From positions 1-7,678 of the forward strand of contig JAGOBN010000175.1 in NCBI GenBank assembly GCA_017999235.1: 7,678 nt of DNA, given 5' to 3'. The notes under the pieces are model-generated. The model saw nothing but the letters and a program-made list of their open reading frames with translations, searched no databases and was not told the DNA's origin. Position 1 is the first letter of the stretch. The number at the start of each line of letters is the position of its first letter. This document shows, one piece after another, positions 1 through 5,515 of the stretch. The position numbers and the translations under genes were made by a program. This stretch comes from Anaerolineales bacterium (GTDB lineage Bacteria > Chloroflexota > Anaerolineae > Anaerolineales > UBA6663).

Positions 1-230
1 GCCACCAGCAGCCGCAGCCAGGCGCAATCCGGCAGATCGGGCGGGCAGGCCAGCGCGCCCACCAAGCGGGTGCCGCGTTCGGCCACCAGAAAGGGCTGCT
101 GCCCCAGCCAGTCTTCCACCGGCTTCCAATCCAAATGGGCATGCACATATGGCTCGTAGCGCGCCAAGGTTTGGATGGCGTAGCGGTCGGCCGGGGTGGC
201 CGGCCGCGCGGTGAGGGGACGCGCGAACAT
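1..230 (-). CDS. GNAT-family N-acetyltransferase, N-terminal part (runs off the left edge)
   Basis: Reading the minus strand from the ATG at 230-228 gives 76 open codons to the window edge, beginning MFARPLTARPATPADRYAIQ. The stretch HLDWKPVEDWLGQQPFLVAE, followed by a G-T-R-L-V-G-A-L-A-C-P-P segment and a W-L-R-L segment, resembles the first strands of GNAT acetyltransferases, which move an acetyl group from acetyl-CoA to an amine. The acetyl-CoA binding loop would lie beyond the window and cannot be checked, and the substrate is unknown. No Shine-Dalgarno sequence precedes the ATG, but a TATAAC box sits 7 bases upstream, which suits a leaderless message. The gene is divergent from recA. That it is coding is fairly sure from the open frame and protein character; the family call is moderate because only the N-terminus is visible. 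Confidence 0.6.
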   Translation of the reverse strand, partial: MFARPLTARPATPADRYAIQTLARYEPYVHAHLDWKPVEDWLGQQPFLVAERGTRLVGALACPPDLPDCAWLRLLV

Positions 231-237
231 GCGCGCG

Positions 238-266
238 GTTATAACACGAGCGGGTCCAGGCACCAA
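238..266 (-). promoter_or_regulatory. Candidate sigma-70-type promoter for the acetyltransferase gene, probably leaderless
   Basis: On the minus strand, TTGGTG (266-261) and TATAAC (243-238) are separated by 17 bases. The -10 box ends 7 bases before the ATG at 230, so transcription would start at or next to the start codon. The -10 box lies in the 8-base palindrome GTTATAAC (238-245). The -35 box matches the consensus only at TTG. The call rests on motif and spacing alone. Confidence 0.4.
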
Positions 267-293
267 ATCCCCGGCCCGCTCCGCCGGCGGCGC

Positions 294-322
294 TTGCGCC
301 GGCGCGGGGGGTGCAGTACACT
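294..322 (+). promoter_or_regulatory. Candidate recA promoter
   Basis: TTGCGC (294-299) and TACACT (317-322) have 17-base spacing, which would place the start of transcription near 329 and give a leader of about 25 bases. A GC-rich imperfect inverted repeat centred near 294 overlaps the -35 box. I looked for known LexA-type operators (Bacillus-like GAAC-N4-GTTC, E. coli-like CTG-N10-CAG, alpha-proteobacterial GTTC-N7-GTTC) and saw no convincing one, so SOS control cannot be claimed from the sequence. Confidence 0.45.
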
Positions 323-354
323 CCGCGCCATCTTTCCCCACAAGGTAAAACCGT

Positions 355-1395
355 ATGGCAAGCAGCGGCAAAGCAAAAGCGCTCGATTTAGCGTTAGCCC
401 AGATCAAGAAGCAATTTGGCGACGGCGCGGTCATGCGCCTGGGCGAGGCCAACCACCTGGCCGTGGACGCCATTTCTACCGGGTCCCTGGCCCTGGACCT
501 AGCCATCGGGATCGGCGGCGTACCGCGCGGGCGCGTCACCGAGATCTACGGGCCGGAGTCGTCCGGCAAGACCACGCTGTGCCAGCACATTGTGGCCGAA
601 GCGCAGCGGGCCGGCGGCGTGTGCGCGTACGTGGATATGGAACACGCGCTGGATCCGATCTACGCCCAGACTTGCGGCGTCGACGTGGACAATCTGTATA
701 TCGCCCAGCCGGACACGGGCGAACAGGCGCTGGAGATCGCCGAATCGCTGGTGCGCTCCGGAGCCATGGACGTGGTGGTGGTGGACTCGGTCGCCGCCCT
801 GGTGCCGCGCTCGGAAATTGAAGGCGATATGGGCGACGCCACCATGGGCATGCAGGCCCGGCTGATGAGCCAGGCCCTGCGTAAGCTCTCCGGCGCGATC
901 AAACAGACCAACACCGCCATGATCTTCACCAACCAATTGCGCCAGAAGATCGGCGTGATGTTTGGCAACCCGGAAACGACCACCGGCGGCATGGCCTTAA
1001 AGTTCTATGCCAGCGTGCGGCTGGACGTGCGGCGCATCCAGGCCATCAAAGAGGGGGGCGAGGCCGTCGGCTCCCGAACGCGCGTTAGGGTCACCAAGAA
1101 CAAAGTCGCCCCGCCCTTCCGCGAGGCCGAGTTTGATATAATGTATAACGAAGGTATCTCTAAGGTCGGCGATATCGTGGATTTAGGGTCGCAGACGGAG
1201 ATTATCACCAAACGGGGCGCGTTCTTTTCTTACAATGAAGCGCGCCTTGGTCAGGGACGGGAGAATACCAAGACCTACCTGAAGGAGCATCCGGAGATCG
1301 CGCAGGAGATTGAGCAGGCCATCCGGCGGCATTTAGGCGCCGCCAAGGTGTCTTTGCCGGCCGGCTCCAGCGCCACGGACGACTCCGAGGACTAA
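355..1395 (+). CDS. recA: RecA recombinase
   Basis: RecA forms ATP-dependent filaments on single-stranded DNA, drives homologous pairing and strand exchange, and in most bacteria stimulates LexA self-cleavage. The 346-residue protein has the usual length and is complete. Visible landmarks are Walker A GPESSGKT at 66-73, the catalytic glutamate in DMEHALDP (E96), Walker B VVVVDS at 140-145, the L1 loop region EGDMGD near 156-161, the switch glutamine Q194 in TNQLRQKIG, the L2 loop [11 protein letters not shown] (202-212), and the RecA signature ALKFYASVR (214-222). The acidic tail DDSED resembles the regulatory C-terminus of E. coli RecA. The ATG at 355 is supported by AAGG at 342-345 and by the normal RecA N-terminus. 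The gene heads a recA-recX-rny series, although a 326-base gap separates it from recX. Nothing is missing or odd. Confidence 0.98.
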   Translation: MASSGKAKALDLALAQIKKQFGDGAVMRLGEANHLAVDAISTGSLALDLAIGIGGVPRGRVTEIYGPESSGKTTLCQHIVAEAQRAGGVCAYVDMEHALDPIYAQTCGVDVDNLYIAQPDTGEQALEIAESLVRSGAMDVVVVDSVAALVPRSEIEGDMGDATMGMQARLMSQALRKLSGAIKQTNTAMIFTNQLRQKIGVMFGNPETTTGGMALKFYASVRLDVRRIQAIKEGGEAVGSRTRVRVTKNKVAPPFREAEFDIMYNEGISKVGDIVDLGSQTEIITKRGAFFSYNEARLGQGRENTKTYLKEHPEIAQEIEQAIRRHLGAAKVSLPAGSSATDDSED

Positions 1396-1568
1396 TGCGC
1401 CGGCCCGCTCGCGGGGCCAGCGCGCGCCCGGCTGAGAGCGTGGCTACAGCCCATCGGCCTTTGAGACGCAGTTGACGTACCCGCGCTGGACGACCGCCAA
1501 CCCCGGCCGCCAGCTCTGGACTTTCGGAATGCAGACGCGTGGGTTAGCTGACCTTGTGATTCTCGGCG

Positions 1569-1593
1569 ACCAGCCCCGGCGATCCGGGCTGGT
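1569..1593. repeat. Hairpin with CGAT loop in the recA-recX gap
   Basis: The arms ACCAGCCC(C)GG (1569-1579) and CCGGGCTGGT (1584-1593) pair over ten bases with one bulged C and a CGAT tetraloop at 1580-1583. No T-run follows, so this is not a standard intrinsic terminator. It lies 23 bases before a second, perfect hairpin. The pair could be an RNA structure in the recA-recX message or part of a dispersed repeat. Confidence 0.55.
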
Positions 1594-1616
1594 TGAGCGT
1601 CACCCGCAAACGTAAC

Positions 1617-1640
1617 GCGCGGCGGACCAGTCCGCCGCGC
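1617..1640. repeat. Perfect 10-bp inverted repeat, 4-base loop
   Basis: GCGCGGCGGA (1617-1626) pairs perfectly with TCCGCCGCGC (1631-1640) around a CCAG loop. Perfect palindromes of this kind in an intergenic gap are typical of REP/BIME-like dispersed elements, but one copy in a short window cannot show that. No T-run follows, which argues against a Rho-independent terminator. Confidence 0.65.
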
Positions 1641-1691
1641 CTGCAAACCGAACAACTGAGCTCGACCGAAACAGCTGTGGCGCACGCCGTT

Positions 1692-1721
1692 GCCGGCGTA
1701 TGGCCCGGCTGTTTGTGTTTT
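1692..1721 (+). terminator. Weak terminator- or attenuator-like structure directly before recX
   Basis: GCCGG (1692-1696) can pair with CCGGC (1705-1709) over an 8-base loop, followed by TGTTTGTGTTTT (1710-1721), which ends at the recX ATG. A competing hairpin, ACGCCG (1684-1689) with CGGCGT (1694-1699), shares bases with it, so the two exclude each other. The stem is only 5 bp and the T-run is interrupted. Partial read-through or simply an unstructured start region for recX is as likely as full termination. Confidence 0.3.
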
Positions 1722-2354
1722 ATGGGAAAAATCACGGCGCTAAAACTCCAGGCCCGCAATCCAAACCGGGTGAACGTCCACCTGGACGGCCGCTTCGCCT
1801 TTGGGCTGGTCAAGATTGAAGCCGCCCGCCTGCGGGTGGGGCAGGAGTTGAGCGCGGCCGACCTGGCGCGGCTGAAGGCGGCCGATGCGCGTGAACAGAT
1901 CCATGTCCGAACGCTGAAGTACCTGGCCATCCGGCCGCGTTCGGAAGGCGAGCTCCGCCAGTATCTGGCGAAACATAAGGTGCCAGAGGCGGAGGCGACC
2001 GAGGAAATTGAGCGTCTGCGTCGCTCCGGGTTGGTGGATGACCAGGCGTTCGCGCGGCAATGGGTGGAGAGCCGCGCCGCTTTTCGACCGCGCAGTCAGC
2101 GCGCCCTGCGGATCGAGTTGAAGCGGAAAGGCGTCTCCCCAGAGGTCCAGAAAGCGGCGCTGGCTGGCGCGGACGACCGCGCCAGCGCGGAGCAATTAGC
2201 GCTCCGGCGCGCGCCGCGGCTGGCGGCCCTGCCCCGGCCTGAATTCCGCCGCAAGCTGGGAGATTTCCTGGCGCGGCGCGGTTTCGATTATGAGACCGTG
2301 CGCGCGGCGGTGGAACAGGCGTGGCAGGCCACTCGGCCGGCCTCTGACGAGTAA
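1722..2354 (+). CDS. recX: RecX regulatory protein
   Basis: RecX binds the RecA filament groove and modulates filament growth and strand exchange, usually as an inhibitor. The 210-residue protein opens MGKITALKLQARNPNRVNV, with LDGRFAFGL at 21-29, the N-terminal extension seen in many non-proteobacterial RecX proteins. It continues with helical repeat units, including RPRSEGELRQYL (71-82), GLVDDQAFARQWVESR (103-118) and RSQRALRIELKRKGVS (124-139), typical of the family's three-helix repeats, and a basic C-terminal unit around 165-205. The ATG at 1722 was chosen because homology-like sequence begins there. A TTG at 1593 is in frame but would add 43 unrelated residues. No Shine-Dalgarno sequence is visible, and the start region is T-rich. 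Position after recA supports the call, and rny follows 35 bases later. Confidence 0.9.
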   Translation: MGKITALKLQARNPNRVNVHLDGRFAFGLVKIEAARLRVGQELSAADLARLKAADAREQIHVRTLKYLAIRPRSEGELRQYLAKHKVPEAEATEEIERLRRSGLVDDQAFARQWVESRAAFRPRSQRALRIELKRKGVSPEVQKAALAGADDRASAEQLALRRAPRLAALPRPEFRRKLGDFLARRGFDYETVRAAVEQAWQATRPASDE

Positions 2355-2389
2355 CTTGGACAGGCGCGTAGATTAGCGGGAGCGACAAC

Positions 2390-3958
2390 ATGGGAGACCC
2401 CATCGTCATCACCTTGATCGCCGGACTGGTGGCCCTGGCCGCCGGCGCGGGGGCCGGCTACTGGTACGGCTATCGCCGGCACAGCCAGCAGACCGACATT
2501 CAGATCCGCGAGGTGGAGCTGAAGAGCCGGGAGGTGGAGCAGACCAAGGCCAACCTGGCCCAGCAGGCCGAGACCCAGGCCCGGACCATCGTCCTGCAGG
2601 CCAAAGATCAGGCCCTCAAAATCCGGGACGAAGCCGAAGCTGAAGCAGTGCGCCGGCTGGCCGAGCTTAATAAGGAAGATCAGCGCCTGGCCCGGCGCCG
2701 TGAAGATCTAGATAAGAAGGTCGAGCAGCACGAGCAGCGGCGCGCGCAGCTGGATAAACGCCAGAGCGCGCTCGATAAGCGCGAGGCCGACGTCAACAAG
2801 CTGCAGGAAAAACGCGCCGCCGAGGTCCAGCGCGTGGCGGCGATGACCCAGGAAGAGGCGCGCGCGCTGTTGATTTCCGAGGTGGAGAAGGATGCCCGCG
2901 GCGATATGGCCCGCACCATCCGCCAGATTGAAGAAGAGGCGCGCGCGGAGGGTGAACGCCGGGCGCGCAATATCATCGCCCTGGCCATCCAGCGGGTGGC
3001 CTCCGAGCACGTCTCCGAGATCACGGTCTCGGTGGTGCCCCTGCCCACCGATGAAATGAAGGGCCGCATCATCGGCCGCAACGGCCGCAACATCCGCGCC
3101 TTTGAGCAGGCGGCCGGCGTGGACGTGATTGTGGATGACACGCCCGAGGCCGTGACGGTCTCGTCCTTCGACCCGATCCGGCGCGAGGTGGCCAAGCGCG
3201 CCCTGGCCAAGCTGGTGGTGGACGGGCGCATCCATCCCGCCCATATCGAGAAACTAATCTCCGACGCGCAAAAGGAAGTGGAAGGCGTCATCCGCGAGGC
3301 CGGCGAACAGGCCGCCTTCGAGGCCGGCGTGCCGGGCCTGCACCCGGAGATCCAGCGGCTGCTAGGCCGGTTGAAGTTCCGCACCTCCTACGGCCAGAAC
3401 CAGCACGGCCACGCCATCGAGTCGGCCTTATTGGCCGGCGCCATGGCGGCCGAACTGGGCGCGGACGTGGCGCTGGCCAAGGCCGGCGGCCTGCTGCACG
3501 ACCTGGGCAAGGCGCTGGATCACGAGGTGGAAGGCACGCATGCCGCCATCGGCGCCGAGTACGCCAAGCGCTACGGCCTCAACGCCAAGATTGTCAACAT
3601 CATCGCCTCGCACCACCACGAGGTGGAACAGCAGACGGTGGAGGCCATGATCGTGGAGGCCGCCGACGCCATCTCCGGCGCCCGGCCGGGCGCCCGGCGC
3701 GAATCGCTCGACCAGTACATCAAGCGCGTCAAGGGCCTGGAGGAGATCGCCAACTCCTTCGCCGGCGTGGAGCAATCCTTCGCCCTGCAGGCCGGCCGCG
3801 AGGTGCGCGTGATTGTGACGCCGGAACGCATTGACGACCTGGCCGCCCTGCAGCTCAGCCGGAACATCGCCCGCAAGATCGAGGAGACCATGACGTATCC
3901 CGGCCAGATCCGGGTGACGGTCATCCGCGAGACGCGGGCCACCGACTTCGCCAAGTAA
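2390..3958 (+). CDS. rny: Ribonuclease Y (membrane-anchored endoribonuclease)
   Basis: RNase Y is the main initiating mRNA-decay endonuclease in many bacteria that lack RNase E, and it acts at the inner face of the cytoplasmic membrane. The 522 residues match the usual length and domain order: a single N-terminal membrane helix (about 5-27, ending in GYWYGYRR); a long charged coiled coil (about 35-195) rich in Glu, Gln, Arg and Lys; a KH RNA-binding domain with the GxxG-type loop GRIIGRNGRNI at 225-235; and an HD hydrolase domain with H341, the H370-D371 pair in GGLLHDLGKAL, SHHHE at 407-411 and D426 in EAADAISGARPG. The C-terminal domain reaches the end (YPGQIRVTVIRE, 503-514). GGGAG upstream supports the ATG. 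Just 35 bases separate it from recX with no promoter seen, so co-transcription is likely. The two-way terminator at 3982-4017 closes the unit. Confidence 0.97.
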   Translation: MGDPIVITLIAGLVALAAGAGAGYWYGYRRHSQQTDIQIREVELKSREVEQTKANLAQQAETQARTIVLQAKDQALKIRDEAEAEAVRRLAELNKEDQRLARRREDLDKKVEQHEQRRAQLDKRQSALDKREADVNKLQEKRAAEVQRVAAMTQEEARALLISEVEKDARGDMARTIRQIEEEARAEGERRARNIIALAIQRVASEHVSEITVSVVPLPTDEMKGRIIGRNGRNIRAFEQAAGVDVIVDDTPEAVTVSSFDPIRREVAKRALAKLVVDGRIHPAHIEKLISDAQKEVEGVIREAGEQAAFEAGVPGLHPEIQRLLGRLKFRTSYGQNQHGHAIESALLAGAMAAELGADVALAKAGGLLHDLGKALDHEVEGTHAAIGAEYAKRYGLNAKIVNIIASHHHEVEQQTVEAMIVEAADAISGARPGARRESLDQYIKRVKGLEEIANSFAGVEQSFALQAGREVRVIVTPERIDDLAALQLSRNIARKIEETMTYPGQIRVTVIRETRATDFAK

Positions 3959-3981
3959 GGGTTGCACCCCGCCCCGCCAAC

Positions 3982-4017
3982 AAAAAAGCGCCGGCCCACC
4001 GCAGGGCCGGCGCTTTT
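3982..4017. terminator. Two-way Rho-independent terminator between rny and the NTF2-like gene
   Basis: GCGCCGGCCC (3988-3997) and GGGCCGGCGC (4004-4013) form a perfect 10-bp stem around the loop ACCGCA. TTTT follows on the plus strand, and six A's (3982-3987) give TTTTTT on the minus strand. It lies 23 bases after the rny stop and 11 bases beyond the stop of the convergent minus-strand gene, so it serves both. Confidence 0.92.
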
Positions 4018-4028
4018 GATTGCCAGGC

Positions 4029-4412
4029 TTACCCCTTCACATACGACAGCTTTTCCGCGATCAACCCGTCCCGCACCCGGAGCACATCCACGCCGCGCAC
4101 GTGACCGCCGCCCCAGGTGTACGTCCAGCGCACCACCGCCCGCTCGCCGGCCGCAAAGACTTCTTCCCACTCAAACCGGGCGGCCGGCGCGGCGGCAAAG
4201 AACGCCTCCCACACGGCGCGCACCGCCGCCTGCCCGGTATACCGAACCCCATCCGGGGCGGGGGCCGTGTTCTCAAACACGCAGTCCGCGGTCATGAGCC
4301 GCATCAAGGCGTCCACCTCGTGCCGGTTGAAGGCGTCGTTGAAGGCCTGGACGACGGCCAAGCAATCGTTGGGCGGCGGGGGAAGGCTAGGCGGCGGGGT
4401 GGAACCGGCCAT
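4029..4412 (-). CDS. NTF2/SnoaL-fold protein, function unknown
   Basis: The 127-residue protein has a short proline-rich head (PPPSLPPPP, about 6-14) and then the layout of a small cone-shaped NTF2-like domain. There is an opening helix (LAVVQAFNDAFNRHEVDALM, 18-37), the typical TADCVFENTAP segment (41-51), a G-Q-A-A-V-R-A-V-W-E-A-F-F helix (60-72), and paired strands FEWEEVFAAGERAVVRWTYT (80-99) and VRGVDVLRVRDGLIAEKLSY (105-124). Family members include isomerases, hydrolases and non-enzymatic binding proteins, and the substrate cannot be told from sequence. The 7-base gap from the upstream minus-strand gene, with a TGAGG Shine-Dalgarno overlapping that gene's TGA stop, indicates one operon with translational coupling. 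The proline-rich head might be a variable tail or a sign of a later start. The long plus-strand open frame opposite it is a shadow. Confidence 0.85.
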   Translation of the reverse strand: MAGSTPPPSLPPPPNDCLAVVQAFNDAFNRHEVDALMRLMTADCVFENTAPAPDGVRYTGQAAVRAVWEAFFAAAPAARFEWEEVFAAGERAVVRWTYTWGGGHVRGVDVLRVRDGLIAEKLSYVKG

Positions 4413-4419
4413 GCGCGCC

Positions 4420-5187
4420 TCAACTGGCGACGTCGGCGGCCAGCAGCAGGGCGTTATAGGCGGTGATGTGGTCGCGCACGGGTTTCTGCTCGGCCAGCGG
4501 CAGGGTGCGCGCGCGCATCTCCAGCGGGACGATCAATTGCTCGCGCACAAACTGGCGCAGCCGCTGGCTGGCGGCCGGCGTGCCGGTCTGCCGGAAGAGC
4601 ACAATCGCGCCCAACAGCGCCGCCACATGGCTCCCGCTCTCCTGGACCCGGGCGGTATAGATGGCGCGCGCCTCCGGCGAGAGGGCCTGGCCGCCAGCCG
4701 TGGCGCCGCGCGCCATGATCTCAACGGCGCGCCCATATCGCTCCAGGGTGGCGTAGGCCTCATTGGCCAGCTGCGCCAGCGAGACGTTCATTTGGCGTTT
4801 GATCTCGCCGCGCGGGCCAAATTCCTTCACCTTGGCGGTTTTGAGCATGATCAGCGCGTTGAGGTAAAAGCGCAGCAGATTGGTATGGCCGGCGTCCCCC
4901 AGCAGCTGCCGCACGCGCAAGTTCCACATCGCCAGGCGCTCGGTGATCAGGCCGGCCAGGGCTTCAAACCCCTGGGCCTTGGCGGCAGCCACCCGCGCGC
5001 GCCAGGCGTCGTCGCCGGCCAGCAGGCTGGCTTTGAGCGTCTCGGAGTCGGCGCCGCGCCCCTCGATGAACGCGGCCAGCAGCACCAGCCACTCGTCCGG
5101 GTCGTTTTCAAACGTGTAGGCCAGGGTCGCTTCTTGCTTCTGCGTGAGCGTCGCGCCCACGTTGGGGAGGGAAGTAGAGTCGGTCAT
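4420..5187 (-). CDS. Unrecognised 255-residue helical protein
   Basis: I do not recognise this family. The protein starts MTDSTSLPNVGATLTQKQEA and appears almost wholly helical and soluble. It has no signal peptide, no clear membrane helix and no cysteine. Notable segments are ENDPDEWLVLLAAFIEGRG (27-45), ITERLAMWNLRVRQLLGD (81-98), LLRFYLNALIMLKTAKVKEF (104-123) and EGEIK-like charged turns around 125-132. It has no obvious catalytic cluster, with only three histidines (101, 187, 240), which are far apart. The frame is open upstream for another 196 codons, but those codons read as low-quality sequence across the promoter region, so the ATG at 5187 is preferred. No Shine-Dalgarno sequence lies at a proper distance, and AAAGGAG is 23 bases away. 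It is the first gene of a two-gene operon with the NTF2-like protein. That it is coding is likely from the tight coupling to that gene and normal protein composition. Confidence 0.7.
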   Translation of the reverse strand: MTDSTSLPNVGATLTQKQEATLAYTFENDPDEWLVLLAAFIEGRGADSETLKASLLAGDDAWRARVAAAKAQGFEALAGLITERLAMWNLRVRQLLGDAGHTNLLRFYLNALIMLKTAKVKEFGPRGEIKRQMNVSLAQLANEAYATLERYGRAVEIMARGATAGGQALSPEARAIYTARVQESGSHVAALLGAIVLFRQTGTPAASQRLRQFVREQLIVPLEMRARTLPLAEQKPVRDHITAYNALLLAADVAS

Positions 5188-5199
5188 AGGCTGAGGCGG

Positions 5200-5228
5200 A
5201 CGATAGCATACTCCTTTGGAGGGCGCAA
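5200..5228 (-). promoter_or_regulatory. Candidate promoter of the two-gene minus-strand operon
   Basis: On the minus strand, TTGCGC (5228-5223) and TATCGT (5205-5200) are separated by 17 bases. The -35 box is the same six bases as at recA. The predicted start point near 5193 leaves only about six untranslated bases before the ATG at 5187, in line with the missing Shine-Dalgarno sequence. TATGCT at 5212-5207 (minus) is a rival -10 box but has no -35 at proper distance. Confidence 0.35.
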
Positions 5229-5368
5229 CCGCCCACCGGGCCCGGCTTCCGTAATGTCCCTGGACAACCCGCCCCGGAGAGCTTGTGCAGTTGTGACCTC
5301 CGCGCCGGCAGCGCGGGGCCAGGTGGGCGGCTGTCGCCAGTGGATATTGAGCTGACTTTGCGGAAGCC
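5229..5368. repeat. Crossing inverted repeats in a non-coding divergent region
   Basis: CCGCCCACC (5229-5237) is complementary to GGTGGGCGG (5322-5330), and GGCTTCCG (5244-5251) is complementary to CGGAAGCC (5361-5368). The order is A-B-A'-B', the topology of a pseudoknot if transcribed. Between them lie a 10-base palindrome CCGGGCCCGG (5236-5245) and a hairpin CCGCGC/GCGCGG with a 5-base loop (5300-5316). No gene is recognised from 5188 to 5515 on either strand. GC-rich sequence makes some of this expected by chance. Confidence 0.35.
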
Positions 5369-5410
5369 CTGCGGCGGACAGCGTTGGAAATGCCGCGCCT
5401 CAGGCAGTTG

Positions 5411-5419
5411 TGGTACACT
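5411..5419 (+). promoter_or_regulatory. Candidate extended -10 promoter of the RRM gene
   Basis: TGGTACACT combines the TGn extension (5411-5413) with a TACACT -10 box (5414-5419), the same hexamer as at recA. No good -35 box lies 16-18 bases upstream, which is usual for extended -10 promoters. Transcription would start near 5426 and give a leader of about 90 bases containing the hairpin at 5454-5490. Confidence 0.5.
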
Positions 5420-5453
5420 TCTCCTTGTCGGATATTTGGATTGCGTGGGTCGT

Positions 5454-5490
5454 GGCCGCCAACCCTTTTATGGGATGGCGGCTTTTTTTT
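5454..5490 (+). promoter_or_regulatory. Terminator hairpin in the RRM gene leader (candidate attenuator)
   Basis: GCCGCCA (5455-5461) pairs with TGGCGGC (5476-5482). After one A-A mismatch, CCC (5463-5465) pairs with GGG (5472-5474) around TTTTAT. Eight T's follow (5483-5490). By form this is a good intrinsic terminator, yet it lies after the only visible promoter and 25 bases before the RRM start codon. It should therefore stop many transcripts before the gene unless relieved. The alternative is a short independent RNA of about 65 bases ending here. GGGT (5447-5450) can pair with ACCC (5462-5465) as a weak competing fold. Confidence 0.7.
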
Positions 5491-5515
5491 GCCTGACAGG
5501 AGCAAGGAGTATTGC

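Larger units (their letters stand above)
1396..1721 (+). other. Non-coding recA-recX gap with several hairpins
   Basis: This 326-base stretch has no recognisable gene. The recX frame is open back to a TTG at 1593, but the extra 43 residues look unlike RecX. A second frame is open from about 1436 to 1615 but is also unrecognised. The gap holds three clear hairpins: 1569-1593, 1617-1640 and a weak terminator-like structure at 1692-1721. A short GGCCC/GGGCC hairpin also lies just after the recA stop (near 1401-1417) and lacks a T-run. The gap is long for genes that often overlap or nearly touch. Confidence 0.6.

Noticed and set aside
231..354. LexA/SOS box in the recA promoter
   Set aside because: No match to known LexA operator types was found. 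The GTTATAAC palindrome is better explained as part of the divergent -10 box.
1436..1615. Open frame of about 60 codons in the recA-recX gap containing GLADLVILGD
   Set aside because: The short string recalls the C-terminal part of amidohydrolases, but the rest does not, there is no good start with ribosome site, and hairpin 1569-1593 falls inside it. Too weak to call a gene remnant.
1593..1721. 43-residue N-terminal extension of RecX from a TTG
   Set aside because: The added residues do not look like RecX, and the region holds a perfect palindrome and other hairpins. The family-like N-terminus starts at 1722.
4117..5355. Long plus-strand open frame (412 codons)
   Set aside because: It lies opposite the NTF2-like and unknown minus-strand genes, reads as low-complexity Gln/Arg/Gly sequence, and would cross the divergent promoter region. 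In GC-rich DNA such antisense frames are common.
5384..5515. Upstream extension of the RRM frame
   Set aside because: It would be translated through the promoter and terminator hairpin, while a strong AAGGAG stands six bases before the ATG at 5516.
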